This document shows, one piece after another, positions 16,631-26,047 of a stretch of DNA of 64,000 nt; position 1 is the stretch's first letter, and the number at the start of each line of letters is the position of its first letter. Source of the DNA: a virus. The stretch lies in the IMG/VR virus record IMGVR_UViG_3300028840_005337, positions 1-64,000 of that record. One strand, given 5' to 3'. Both the position numbers and the translations under genes were made by a program. Below the pieces are notes generated by a model. That model saw nothing but the letters and a program-made list of their open reading frames with translations. It did no database searches and was not told the origin of the DNA.

Positions 16631-19131
16631 TGTCCATGGGGTATCAAGCACCGGGGTTTCAGCCGCCGTACATGTCACCGTTCGGTTCGCCGAATCTGTT
16701 TCCCGGTATGAATCCGCTGATCGGTATGGGCGCGCAGTTCGGGGCGGGCATGCTAGCGCCTGGCATGCAGATGGGCCAGTTCATGCCCAACCAGAGCTTC
16801 ATGAACACGCTGGAAGCTCAACAGTTCCAGCGGATGCAGATGGGGCTCTCCAGTACGATCGGTGCGAGCGGTGCCGCGGCAGACGTGCGGGGCTTGCTCG
16901 GCGGGCTCGGCATGAGCGGGATGCTGGCCGGGCACGGTACGCCTGGGTTCGCGCAGCAGAGCCAACAGATCGGCCAGATTGCTGGGCAGATCCTGCCGTT
17001 CGCAAGTATGGCGGCGCCTGGGCTGGCTGATGCCCTTGGCCCCGGCATGGGTCAGATGCAGTTCGCGCAGCAGCTGGGCGGCATGTTCCGCCCACAGATG
17101 GCTGCTCCGAACATGCCCGGTACCGGTGTCAGCATGATGGACACGCAGATGCGTGTGCAGAACCTGACCCAGAACGTGTACCGCAGCCTGTTCCACGATG
17201 CGGCAGGCAACCAGGTCCGTCGACCGCAGGCGACACACGGTTTCGGGATCGGGCAGACTGGATCCATCATCGCCGAAGCGCAGCGTCAGGGTCTCGGCCC
17301 GGGGAACCTGCTGGAAGGCGACTTCAACCAGGACGCGCAGTCACTCAACCAGTTCGCACAGCAGATCACCTCGCCGATCAGCGCCATCCGTGACGTGTTT
17401 GGTCCGGGTCTGACGACCTCGCAGCAGTTCCAGGCGCTGAACCTGGTGACGCTGAGCGGTACGAGCCGCGAGGAGCTCGGCGATCTCGGTATGCAAGTGC
17501 GGCAGTTCAAGCAGCTGGCACGTGCTGGCTACGGTGACGACCCCGGCGCGTTCGGCAAAGCGATCGGGCTGCAGCAGATGGCGGGCCAGCGGTCGCTCGA
17601 ACAGGGCGGCGACATCAGCTCTGGTGTCATCGCAGGGCAACACGCGCTGGCGATGGGTGCTGTCGCCGGGCAGCTCGGCGGGCAGGCGCTGATGGAGTCG
17701 CGTACTAGTAAGGCCCAGCTCATGCAGAAGGACGCGCTGCTGACAGCACAGGCTGCCAACAGCCCGGTTGCCGACCAGATGGCTGCGCTCATGCGTATGG
17801 GCGAGGAAGGCATGCTCTCCGGCCAAGCCAAGGCGAAGTACGAAGAGCTGATGAAGGGCAACTATCGGTACATGGAGGAGGGCGACTTCCGCGAGATGCT
17901 CGTGAACAGCGGCGTCGACCCGAAAGTGGCGGCCATCATCCGCAACCAGCGTGAGGACAACCTCATGCGGTACGGCGACAAGGTGGCACAGTCCGCCCGG
18001 AACCAGCAGTGGGACGTGGATATTAAGCAGTCCCTGACACGGAACATCGCCAACACCCTGAGCGCCGTCGGCGGCAAGCGCGGGCTGTCTGGTCAACTGG
18101 CCATGCAGGCCGGTGCCGTCGTGTCGGATGCAATCCGAGAGAGTGCCGGCCAGTCGCGGGAGGAAGTGCAGGCAGAGGCCACCGCACGACTCAAGGAGTT
18201 GGGCTTCAGCGACAGTGATGCCCGGACGGCGTCCTCACTGGCGCTGAGCGAAGCCACTCGTACTGCCCAGCAGTTCGGCTTCTCCAGCTTCGGCGAGGCG
18301 GCGCTGCTGAACAACGAGCAGATCCTCGATCGAGTGCAGGAGCAGCAGGCCATCGCCAAGCGTAAGGCCGAAGCCGAAGCGCGTACGGCAGCGGTCGGAC
18401 AAGACCAGCCGCTCGAACGCGTCGTCGACGCGATCAAGGGCGGTGACACGTCGGCCGCGACGATCATCGCCAAGCTGCTCGGCGGACTCGGCGTCGATCA
18501 GGAGAAGATCCAGGCGATCATCGGTGACATCGAGAAGAGCGAGGATAAGGAATCCAAGAAGGACACGAAGGAGAAGGTCAAGGACGAAAAGAAGAAGATC
18601 GACATGGAGCTGCGTGACGAACGCAAGAAGCTGGAAGGCCTCGAGGCTGCCATTGCCGAGGGTGAAGCTGAAGGTGTCGGCGAGCTGAAGTTCGCGCGGT
18701 CGCGCGCGGAGCGGTCGCGAAAGCGCATCGAAGAGCTGGAAGCAAAGTCTGAGGGTTTCCAGAGTGCAGAAGACAAGCGACAAGCCGACCTCCGTAAGGA
18801 CGCCGAACGGATCTTCGGTAAGGAAGAAGTCGCAAAGATGGACAAGCAAGAGCGCGACGCGGCGATCGCTCGAAGCGAAGCGGCGAATCGTGAGGCTGCA
18901 GCCAAAGGCTTTTTCACCGGCGAGGGCGGTGACGACTCCACTATAAAACCTGTCTCGCAGCAGGACGATACCTCACAGGACGGCGGGGCTGTCGGCGGCG
19001 GCGAGGCTGGTAAGGGCGTCACGCAGGTTGAAGTCGTCAACCAGGTCAACACGGTTGTCAACGACAACGAGGACGTTGACACAGGTTCTACTGAAGGTCA
19101 AAACTTGGATTCAGCAACGAACCCAGGGTAA
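16630..19131 (+). CDS. Tail tape measure protein
   Basis: An 833-residue protein directly after the chaperone pair. The N-terminal ~200 residues are rich in Gly, Met, Pro and Gln. The middle is Ala/Gln-rich helical, and residues ~600-760 form a strongly charged coiled coil (EKVKDEKKKIDMELRDER). The C-terminus is Asn/Asp/Gly-rich and disordered. Size, position and composition fit a tape measure; no transglycosylase or peptidase domain is visible. The start overlaps the upstream stop; a second ATG two codons later is equally possible. Confidence 0.75.
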   Translation: MSMGYQAPGFQPPYMSPFGSPNLFPGMNPLIGMGAQFGAGMLAPGMQMGQFMPNQSFMNTLEAQQFQRMQMGLSSTIGASGAAADVRGLLGGLGMSGMLAGHGTPGFAQQSQQIGQIAGQILPFASMAAPGLADALGPGMGQMQFAQQLGGMFRPQMAAPNMPGTGVSMMDTQMRVQNLTQNVYRSLFHDAAGNQVRRPQATHGFGIGQTGSIIAEAQRQGLGPGNLLEGDFNQDAQSLNQFAQQITSPISAIRDVFGPGLTTSQQFQALNLVTLSGTSREELGDLGMQVRQFKQLARAGYGDDPGAFGKAIGLQQMAGQRSLEQGGDISSGVIAGQHALAMGAVAGQLGGQALMESRTSKAQLMQKDALLTAQAANSPVADQMAALMRMGEEGMLSGQAKAKYEELMKGNYRYMEEGDFREMLVNSGVDPKVAAIIRNQREDNLMRYGDKVAQSARNQQWDVDIKQSLTRNIANTLSAVGGKRGLSGQLAMQAGAVVSDAIRESAGQSREEVQAEATARLKELGFSDSDARTASSLALSEATRTAQQFGFSSFGEAALLNNEQILDRVQEQQAIAKRKAEAEARTAAVGQDQPLERVVDAIKGGDTSAATIIAKLLGGLGVDQEKIQAIIGDIEKSEDKESKKDTKEKVKDEKKKIDMELRDERKKLEGLEAAIAEGEAEGVGELKFARSRAERSRKRIEELEAKSEGFQSAEDKRQADLRKDAERIFGKEEVAKMDKQERDAAIARSEAANREAAAKGFFTGEGGDDSTIKPVSQQDDTSQDGGAVGGGEAGKGVTQVEVVNQVNTVVNDNEDVDTGSTEGQNLDSATNPG

Positions 19132-19135
19132 TAAC

Positions 19136-19588
19136 ATGGCATACATATTTCCATCATACGTCGGCGTACCCGGCGTCGTGTCTGACCCGAAGGCCGCACC
19201 GATGCAGTTCTCGCTGGGCGGCTGGACGGGCTTCCCGGCTACGCACTGTGTGCTGACCGGAGTCGCAGGCAACACAATGGGCAACTTCCAGTTCCTCCTG
19301 ACGCTGCGGAACTTCACCTACGTCTACGTCTTCGGCGAGAAGATGGGTGACTTCGTCGTCAACGGGATGGCGCTGGCCGGAGACTGCCCAAACGCAGGAC
19401 CGCACGGCATGAACAAGGCCATCGAGTACTACAACACGTACGCGATCTCGGTGACCGGCACGCCCGTCGTGGTCAACATGGCCGGGTGGGCTGCATGGGC
19501 GTTCGTCATCGCGGCGAACTTCACCGCCAACAACCCGCGGTCCGGCATCGGGCAATTCACATTCAAACTGAAGACCATCACGCAATGA
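19136..19588 (+). CDS. Tail/baseplate protein, unknown function
   Basis: A 150-residue beta-rich protein starting at ATG 19136, five bases after the tape measure stop. Rich in Gly, Ala, Phe and Tyr with few charges (FQFLLTLRNFTYVYVFGEK), resembling tail tube-like or hub-proximal folds. Its stop overlaps the next start (ATGATAA). The location between tape measure and hub suggests a tail-tip component. Confidence 0.7.
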   Translation: MAYIFPSYVGVPGVVSDPKAAPMQFSLGGWTGFPATHCVLTGVAGNTMGNFQFLLTLRNFTYVYVFGEKMGDFVVNGMALAGDCPNAGPHGMNKAIEYYNTYAISVTGTPVVVNMAGWAAWAFVIAANFTANNPRSGIGQFTFKLKTITQ

Positions 19589-20076
19589 TAAACCACGTAC
19601 GTACATTGCTGCTGAATGAACCGGCGGCCGCGCTCGACGGTCCGTACGAGGAGTACGTCCCCGAGGAGTCCCGTACGCTCGCACTGCCACCTGTGTTGGC
19701 ACGTGTCTACGGCATCCTGTTCCCGACCAGCGACAGAGCTGCCAAGAACTACCGGCTGGCACAGCTGATGGCGCTGTACCACTCGTGTCCGGACCTGGAA
19801 TACTTCGTCTTGGACAAGGACAAGCGGATCAGCTACGAGCCGCGAGGGGAAGCGCTGCAGCTTCGTCGACTGGCGACGCTCGGAGACCTCCAGGACCTGG
19901 TGTTCGCGATGAACCTGTCGCCCGACGAGATCGACGAGCTGTTTGGTTCGCCGCGTTTGTCGCCGTACGATACGTTCCACTACTTCTGGAAGGAGATGTG
20001 TTTCTTCCCGTACAAGGTCGCAGGCATCACACTGGCGCTGGCGTACCGCATGGATGAACTGAGGGAGAAAAGCTAA
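19585..20076 (+). CDS. Tail/baseplate-region protein, unknown function
   Basis: A 163-residue mostly helical protein, started at ATG 19585, which overlaps the upstream stop. No cysteine or enzyme motif is seen; it contains LSPDEIDELFGSPRLSPYD and aromatic-rich helices near the C-terminus. The stop overlaps the hub gene start. It may be an assembly factor for the hub (comparable in place to T4 gp26/gp28-type proteins), but this is inference. Confidence 0.68.
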   Translation: MINHVRTLLLNEPAAALDGPYEEYVPEESRTLALPPVLARVYGILFPTSDRAAKNYRLAQLMALYHSCPDLEYFVLDKDKRISYEPRGEALQLRRLATLGDLQDLVFAMNLSPDEIDELFGSPRLSPYDTFHYFWKEMCFFPYKVAGITLALAYRMDELREKS

Positions 20077-21731
20077 TGTCTTATGCCTCAATGCGGTTCC
20101 GCCTCTGGGCGGACATCGGCGGAACGATCGTGGAGCTGAACCAGTTTGCGTGTTCGTATGAGATGAACCGCATCCCCAGCTGCACCGCCGTCTTGCCTGT
20201 GGGGTACTATGTCTTGCCTCCCCACCCTCCGGCAACGACACACACCGTCGACAACCAGGAGATGCTGCAGATCCCGCTGAAGGTCTACATCCAGGTGACG
20301 TTCATCAGCGGCGACCAGACGGCGATCATCCCTGTGGGTACGTACCTGATCTTCTGCGGCTGGGTGACGGGCGTGGGCTACCGGAAGACGTACAGCAGCT
20401 ACGCCATGACGATCGAGGGCACGCACTGGCTGTCTGCCCTCTCGTTCTCGTCGACCATGAGCGAGACGAGCAACCCATTGAACCCGACGCAGTTCATCTT
20501 CAACTCCAGAATCATCCTGGACCCGGGCGGCGGCGGGCTTGGCCATTTCAACGGCCGCACCGCAGCGCAGGCCGTGGTGACAGCCGCGAACCTCACCAAT
20601 GACATGTGGGGAGACGCCTTGAAGCCGTGGTTCCTGGAGCTGGCAGCTCAGGATCGTATCAATCGGGTGCAGTTCCTGGCGCTGGGCGGCAACGTTGGCA
20701 ACGACGGTAACGGTGGCGAGGCACAGGACGCACTCAACATCATCGACGGGCCACTTGAGTTCGACGACGCTGGGCTGGACGGGAACCAGGCGGCCCTCGC
20801 CATCGCCGACGACATCGCCGTGTCGACGCTGACCCCGTCGTCAGTGGGCAACACGCTGATGGCGATGGCCAATACCACATTCTGGGACAAGATCATCGGG
20901 TCGCTGGCGCCGAACTACATGTTCGCGCTGATCCCGTACCCGACGAAGGCCAAGATCGTCCCGTTCATCCCGGGGCTGAATGAGTTCTGGGACCCGTACG
21001 GTCTCGGCTACACGATCCTGGCACGAGACATGGCCACGCAGGATATGAATGCCCACCTGCCGCGCGCCACCCGCTCGGTCGGCCTCTTCGGCGGACGTGG
21101 ATTGCGGGCGGGCTCCGACGCCCGCGGCAAGCAGGGCGAGAACGTGAACCTCACGATTGGCGGACAGTACGTCGGCCGCGAGGACGGCATTGTCATCATG
21201 CGGCAGGCGCCGACCTGGGCCACGAACTACATCATCCCGTGCATCTTCTCAGCCGACTCGCAGGCGATCGGGGCCGGCAAGACTCGCGGCAACGCCTTCA
21301 ACCACCCCGGCAACGGCGCGGCACCGTCGAGTCAGGATCCGAAGATCATCAAGGCGGACACGGAGACGCTGCTGAACCGCCTCGCGCACAGCATGTACGT
21401 GACGGAGCTGCTCAAGAACCGCTACGGCGACATCTCCGGGCCGGTCCGGTTCGACATTGCGCCGGGTACGACGATCAAGATGGAAGGCACCGCGGGAGCG
21501 TACAACGATCCGGGCGAGGCGCGGTACGGTTCCGTGGTTCGAACCAGCCACTTCTTCCAGGCGCAGCAGCAGAAGTGCTATTCTGCATTCCGCCTGGCGC
21601 ATATCCGCACACAGACCGAGTTCGACAGCCCGAACTTCAGCGTGCCGCGGCATCCGCTGTACGTCAACAAGTTCATCGGCGATTACAATCTGGAACTGGG
21701 CGCTGAATGTCCAGAAATTGGAGAAGAATAA
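20076..21731 (+). CDS. Baseplate hub protein (gp27/gpD-like)
   Basis: A 551-residue protein. The N-terminal ~130 residues are a beta domain in the style of hub subunits (CSYEMNRIPSCTAVLPVG, later FCGWVTGVGYRKTYSSY and MTIEGTHWL), which is where gpD/gp27 proteins define the first tube-like ring. The later part has several beta and helical segments with a C-terminal KNRYGDISGPVRFDIAPG, typical of the last hub domain. It lies downstream of the tape measure and upstream of wedge genes. Confidence 0.72.
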   Translation: MSYASMRFRLWADIGGTIVELNQFACSYEMNRIPSCTAVLPVGYYVLPPHPPATTHTVDNQEMLQIPLKVYIQVTFISGDQTAIIPVGTYLIFCGWVTGVGYRKTYSSYAMTIEGTHWLSALSFSSTMSETSNPLNPTQFIFNSRIILDPGGGGLGHFNGRTAAQAVVTAANLTNDMWGDALKPWFLELAAQDRINRVQFLALGGNVGNDGNGGEAQDALNIIDGPLEFDDAGLDGNQAALAIADDIAVSTLTPSSVGNTLMAMANTTFWDKIIGSLAPNYMFALIPYPTKAKIVPFIPGLNEFWDPYGLGYTILARDMATQDMNAHLPRATRSVGLFGGRGLRAGSDARGKQGENVNLTIGGQYVGREDGIVIMRQAPTWATNYIIPCIFSADSQAIGAGKTRGNAFNHPGNGAAPSSQDPKIIKADTETLLNRLAHSMYVTELLKNRYGDISGPVRFDIAPGTTIKMEGTAGAYNDPGEARYGSVVRTSHFFQAQQQKCYSAFRLAHIRTQTEFDSPNFSVPRHPLYVNKFIGDYNLELGAECPEIGEE

Positions 21732-22471
21732 TGCCAAAGAACCTGCTCGAACCAGAATACCAGGACGCCTACAACAACTGGATGGCCGACCCGAGCAAAA
21801 CCAACACCGGCGCCATGCTTAAGGCCGTAAACCCGGTGCTCGACTCGGCGATGCGTGCCTACGGCGGTCCGTCGGCCTCCAGTGTCACGCTGAAATCCCA
21901 GGCCAAGAAGATGGCCATCGAGGCAATGGGCACATACGACCCCAGCAAGGCCCCGCTGACATCGCACCTGATGACGCGGCTGCAGCGTCTCCGCCGGACC
22001 GCCGCGCAGCAGCGGCAGATCGTACGGATGCCGGAGCAGGTGGCGCTCGACCAGATGCAGACGGAGGCCGCGTACAAGGAGCTCGAGGATGACCTCGGTC
22101 GTCCGCCGTCGGACAAGGAGCTGGCGAACTTCACCGGCCTGTCGGTCAAGCGGCTTGAGTACATCCGCAGCGGCACCCGGCCGATGGCGGCCAGCACGAT
22201 CACCCAGATGACTGAGGAGGGTGGCGGCGGGTACGATCCGAGCGTCAAGCCGATGGTGGAGGACGACAGTGCGTGGCTGGAGCTGGTCTACGACGACATC
22301 GACGAGACCAACCAGTACATCATGGAGCGTGTGCTGGGGATGCATGGCCACAAGCCGCACAAGCCCAGCCAGGTCGCCAGGATGCTCAAGATCAGCCCGG
22401 CGGCAGTCAGCCACCGGATGGCGCAGATCCAGGCCAAACTCGACAAACGTGACGAGTTAGACATGATCTAG
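21731..22471 (+). CDS. RNA polymerase sigma-70-like factor
   Basis: A 246-residue protein (ATG 21731 overlaps the hub stop as TAATG). Residues ~50-95 match sigma region 2 in style (AIEAMGTYDPSKAPLTSHL, then RTAAQQRQIVRMPEQ). Residues ~105-150 match region 3 (ELEDDLGRPPSDKELANFTG, then LSVKRLEYI). Residues ~190-240 match region 4 with a helix-turn-helix (KPSQVARMLKISPAAVSHRM). It is therefore a full region 2-3-4 protein. Inferred role: redirects host RNA polymerase to phage (late) promoters. Being inside the baseplate cluster is unusual; it could also be packaged. No anti-sigma gene is visible. Confidence 0.82.
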   Translation: MPKNLLEPEYQDAYNNWMADPSKTNTGAMLKAVNPVLDSAMRAYGGPSASSVTLKSQAKKMAIEAMGTYDPSKAPLTSHLMTRLQRLRRTAAQQRQIVRMPEQVALDQMQTEAAYKELEDDLGRPPSDKELANFTGLSVKRLEYIRSGTRPMAASTITQMTEEGGGGYDPSVKPMVEDDSAWLELVYDDIDETNQYIMERVLGMHGHKPHKPSQVARMLKISPAAVSHRMAQIQAKLDKRDELDMI

Positions 22472-22511
22472 GCGCTTAACTCGACAAATATTACGACTTA
22501 CAGGTGATCTC

Positions 22512-22931
22512 ATGGCAACGCCCGACACCAACTTCACGCAGCTGATGGACGACATGCAGAGCTTTGCGGACAAGACGCACAAGTATCTGACCCAGGACGG
22601 TACGCAGCGTCTGTGGATGATCCCCACCAACGCAAGCTCGCACGATCCGACCGACATCCAGTCGCTGGAGGACGGGTTCGACCGCAGCACACTGAATGCA
22701 AACTACGCTGCTGAGTACAATGGCAGCGGCGAGGACCATGTCCGGGTGGTCATGGGCACCAACATGCAGATCTGTTACATGGGTATGATGGAGCGGGCCT
22801 TCCGCGAGCGCCACCGCACCGCCTGCCGCCCGTTCTCCCACCTGGCCGGGCGCAAGAAGGCCCACGGCATTGCCGATGGCGTCCACAAGGGCTCTGTCTG
22901 GAAGCACGTGGATGACACGTTCAAGTCGTAG
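22512..22931 (+). CDS. Baseplate-region protein, unknown function
   Basis: A 139-residue protein with AGGTGATC upstream of ATG 22512. Contains a Met-rich middle (VVMGTNMQICYMGMM) and a basic C-terminal third (FSHLAGRKKAHGIADGVHKG). It sits between the sigma-like gene and the gp25-like gene. A possible promoter-like stretch (CGACAAATATTACGACTTAC) lies at 22482-22501. Probably a wedge or chaperone component; no family recognised. Confidence 0.68.
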   Translation: MATPDTNFTQLMDDMQSFADKTHKYLTQDGTQRLWMIPTNASSHDPTDIQSLEDGFDRSTLNANYAAEYNGSGEDHVRVVMGTNMQICYMGMMERAFRERHRTACRPFSHLAGRKKAHGIADGVHKGSVWKHVDDTFKS

Positions 22932-22940
22932 GAGTGCAGG

Positions 22941-23360
22941 ATGTATGACATTGAGCTCTGGCACGTCGAGCCCGACGGCATGGTGACCGCGGCCGGACTG
23001 ACCGGCGTGCCGATCTCCGGCATCAGGAAGCTGGTACAGCGCTGGCTGATCGCTTTCCTGCAGGACCCGGACTCCAAGCTGTACAAGCATCGTCGGATCC
23101 CGTACGGCACCTACTTTATGCCGCAGCTCCGAAAGGGTATGATGCGGTCAGAGATGGACGTGGTGGGCGGCTTCGCGCTGTCCAGGGCTATGGTACGCGG
23201 CGCGTTGGAGAGCGAGCAGCGGCCGACCGATCCGCCGGACGAGCTCTACAAGGACTCGACGCTCAACAAGATCGAGCTGATGCCAGGACAAATGCATCTG
23301 CACATCACCATCGAGAGTCACGTGGACCAGATGGATATCGTCTTACCGATTGCAGTATAA
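22941..23360 (+). CDS. Baseplate wedge protein (gp25-like)
   Basis: A 139-residue protein. The segment IRKLVQRWLIAFLQDPDSK, followed by a YGT turn and a later ELYKDSTLNKIEL strand, follows the gp25/protein W pattern (helix G-x-x-x-L-x-Q-x-x-x-x-L, extended loop, strand). It precedes the J-like gene, the conserved gp25-gp6 order. Function in known phages: part of the wedge core that triggers sheath polymerisation. Confidence 0.7.
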   Translation: MYDIELWHVEPDGMVTAAGLTGVPISGIRKLVQRWLIAFLQDPDSKLYKHRRIPYGTYFMPQLRKGMMRSEMDVVGGFALSRAMVRGALESEQRPTDPPDELYKDSTLNKIELMPGQMHLHITIESHVDQMDIVLPIAV

Positions 23361-23370
23361 AGGAAGCACA

Positions 23371-24900
23371 ATGGAACTCCCGCATCTGAACGATCTCCCG
23401 CCGGAGACCGTCGACAAAGCGCGTGAATTCGCCCAACAGTTCCTCCAGGAGCGCTATCCGGACATGGAGCTGGACCGGGGCATGCTCGGAGAGCTGGTGA
23501 CCGGTATGCATGCCGTTATGCATGCTGCGAATCTGGAGATGATCGAGCGGTTCCGCCGATCGCTGAGCCTGGCGCTGGTCGAAGAGGACCCCTCCCGCAC
23601 CTACCGGGAGGTCACCGACGGATGGTTGAACAGCTTCGGCATCCAGCGGGACCCGGCCGGCTTCGCTTCTGGCCGCGTGCTGGTAGTCTTCGACCGCCCA
23701 GACCGGCAGATCTTCTCCAAAGACAACCGCTGGATCAGCGGCGGCAACCACTTCGAAGTGGACGTGCACACAGAGGTCGAACCGGTGCCTGTCGACAACA
23801 ACCGCTGGATCTACGACATCAACGTCCACGCAATGCACCCAGGCCCGGGCAGCAAGCTGCGCGCCAACACCAAGCTGGCCCCGCTGCATCCGCCGACCGG
23901 CTTCGTCGAGGCGTGGGCGATCGAGGACTTCGAGGGCGGTGAGTCGGCAGCGAGCACTGCTGACCTGGCCCAGCAGCTGAAAACCCGTGCGGCCCCGCCT
24001 GGGTTCGCTAACCGCCAGACAATTACATCGCTAATCCGCGGCATCAACCACGACTGCAGCACGGTAGAGGATGTGTCCGTGGTCGGCGCCAACGACAAGG
24101 AGATGACCAGGGACGGCGGGCACGGCGGGAAGATTGACATCTACGTCAGGTCGGCCAAATACCCTGTGGTGCGGCACCTGCTGAAGACAGCGAAGGAGAT
24201 CGGGCCGGACAACCTCTACGCCATCAACATCGACGCGTCGGACGCCCCGGGCTACTACCGCATCCAGAACTTGCGGCAGCTCAGCCAAGGCCTGCAGGAG
24301 CCCCACATCCCAATCCGCAAAGACATACGCCTCATCGACGAGCACGCAGGCGGGCGGAACGGCACGACCGTTCTGGCTACCAGGGACGCCGTCTACACGT
24401 GCTACCAGCGTGGGCAGATCAAGTTCAAGGACCCCAACCCGCCGGAGGATCTGCAGTACACCTGCCAGGCGCTGATGATGCCGTGGCTTGACCAGATCCA
24501 GAGACACATCGACCACCCGGATATCCGGCCGCCGGCTGCCGACGTGCTGATCCGCGCGCCGATACCGTGCTTCGTCACCGTCTACATCAGCCTGTACAAG
24601 ACGCACGACGTCGTCACGGATCACTTGGAGATCGCTCTCAAGTCTGAGGTCGCCAACCTCGTGAATTCGCAGGGCATTAGTGGTAAGCTATTTGTGAACG
24701 ACATCGTGGCCAAGCTCGGCCCAATGCTGCCACCCAACGTGAAGCTCGAGGACGTCTCCGTGGATGGAGTTGTGAAGCACTTGGACGGAGACGACGACAC
24801 CCTCGTTGACGTGTCTGACATCCTGACGGCCACGCGAAACGACAAGACGATCGCCATGTTTTGCGAGCCAGAGTCAGTCCGAATCGACTACTACCGTTAG
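23371..24900 (+). CDS. Baseplate wedge protein J-like (gp6-like)
   Basis: Start placed at ATG 23371 after AAGGAAGCAC; the product is 509 residues. The N-terminus has a helical FAQQFLQERYPDMELDRG segment ('yPd.d...gs...el') and LVTGMHAVMHAANLEMIE, typical of baseplate J. The middle has a jelly-roll-like region, and the C-terminal third shows the duplicated ferredoxin-like motif (VDIYISLY-type strand, then VANLVNSQGISGKLF and VNDIVAKLGPMLP). The adjacent gp25-like gene supports this. Confidence 0.75.
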   Translation: MELPHLNDLPPETVDKAREFAQQFLQERYPDMELDRGMLGELVTGMHAVMHAANLEMIERFRRSLSLALVEEDPSRTYREVTDGWLNSFGIQRDPAGFASGRVLVVFDRPDRQIFSKDNRWISGGNHFEVDVHTEVEPVPVDNNRWIYDINVHAMHPGPGSKLRANTKLAPLHPPTGFVEAWAIEDFEGGESAASTADLAQQLKTRAAPPGFANRQTITSLIRGINHDCSTVEDVSVVGANDKEMTRDGGHGGKIDIYVRSAKYPVVRHLLKTAKEIGPDNLYAINIDASDAPGYYRIQNLRQLSQGLQEPHIPIRKDIRLIDEHAGGRNGTTVLATRDAVYTCYQRGQIKFKDPNPPEDLQYTCQALMMPWLDQIQRHIDHPDIRPPAADVLIRAPIPCFVTVYISLYKTHDVVTDHLEIALKSEVANLVNSQGISGKLFVNDIVAKLGPMLPPNVKLEDVSVDGVVKHLDGDDDTLVDVSDILTATRNDKTIAMFCEPESVRIDYYR

Positions 24901-25063
24901 CGCGAGATAGTTAAAGACTTTTATGAATAACTGCCCACTTACATAAGCGGCCCCTCGGACGTTACCCCCATACCCCTGTACGTACAAATGCCGTACACGC
25001 AACTCAAAGCAGGCCAACGACTTAGAATTTTGTGTAACGCAAAGGGGGTGTAGTGTATATCCT

Positions 25064-26047
25064 ATGAGCACTTACATAAGCCCGAGCGGTGCCCCACACA
25101 ACCCCCGTATTTTTCACGACCCAAGCACAATTCTTGGTGTCCTAGGCTCTTTGTGGACAAAGACTTACGGCGACGGCTTAGTCGTTGAGAATATGGCGCA
25201 GACAGTTTTGCAAAATTTTACGCAAGAGTACCTGAATCTCTGCGAGACGGCAGCTTGTGTGTCACGATTCGACATTCCGCTGTACCACACTGAGAACTGG
25301 GCGCTGCTCGAACTACACCGCAGCGGGGTGCGCAACGATAGTCTAGGGTGCGCAACGCTAAAACTTCCTGGGCCGGTCGACGTGCGGTTGCTGATGAACA
25401 GGATCATAGAACCTAGCGTAGTACTTTGTCCGGGCACTGACTTTTATGTGGAGAAAGGGTACATCACCTTCCGCAAGAACCCTTTCGACAACCCGCTGAT
25501 CCCCCAAGATGGGGACGGCACCCTCGCGCTGTGGGGCTTCCGCGCAGAATACGACTACGAATATCTCTACAACCACTTCGGTTACCTGCTGGGATTGCGT
25601 ATGTCGACCAGCCAAGAGTACAAAGATACTATCAATGCCATCATGGATGCGCTGTCCGAAGGGCTCACACTGACCAAGCTCAATGCCATCCTGGCCATCA
25701 TGACGGGCACCCCATTGGTAAAGGAGCCCAAGGAGATCGTTCAGAGCCTCTCAGAGGACCGTAGAGGGCCGTTCGTGGTCACGGACCACAATGTCTACCG
25801 TTTGCCGCCGAGGGCCGCGTACGGGCTCCACAGAGGCTCTGAGCTGCTGTGCGGCCAACAGCTGGTCCCCGAGTACCGCGTCTACGAGCCTGGCCGCGGC
25901 GACGACATTAGCGAGTTTACCCAACTTACCTTGCCCAGTACTAGCAACGCTATCGTGATAATGACGCGGCACGCCGACATCGATCTGGACCTGCTCCGGC
26001 AGATCCTGCCGCCGGAGCTGTCGGTACACGCCGTCAAGGGGCCGTAA
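25064..26047 (+). CDS. Baseplate-region protein, unknown function
   Basis: A 327-residue protein following a 163-bp gap. N-terminal helices with FHDPSTILGVLGSLWTK, then a beta-rich middle. It resembles tail fibre-connector or gp7/gp8-type wedge partners in place only. The start ATG 25064 has AAAGGGGG about 18 nt upstream, farther than usual. The 13-mer CACTTACATAAGC occurs at the gene's start (25068) and again in the gap (24937). Base composition at the 5' end is more AT-rich than its neighbours. Confidence 0.68.
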   Translation: MSTYISPSGAPHNPRIFHDPSTILGVLGSLWTKTYGDGLVVENMAQTVLQNFTQEYLNLCETAACVSRFDIPLYHTENWALLELHRSGVRNDSLGCATLKLPGPVDVRLLMNRIIEPSVVLCPGTDFYVEKGYITFRKNPFDNPLIPQDGDGTLALWGFRAEYDYEYLYNHFGYLLGLRMSTSQEYKDTINAIMDALSEGLTLTKLNAILAIMTGTPLVKEPKEIVQSLSEDRRGPFVVTDHNVYRLPPRAAYGLHRGSELLCGQQLVPEYRVYEPGRGDDISEFTQLTLPSTSNAIVIMTRHADIDLDLLRQILPPELSVHAVKGP

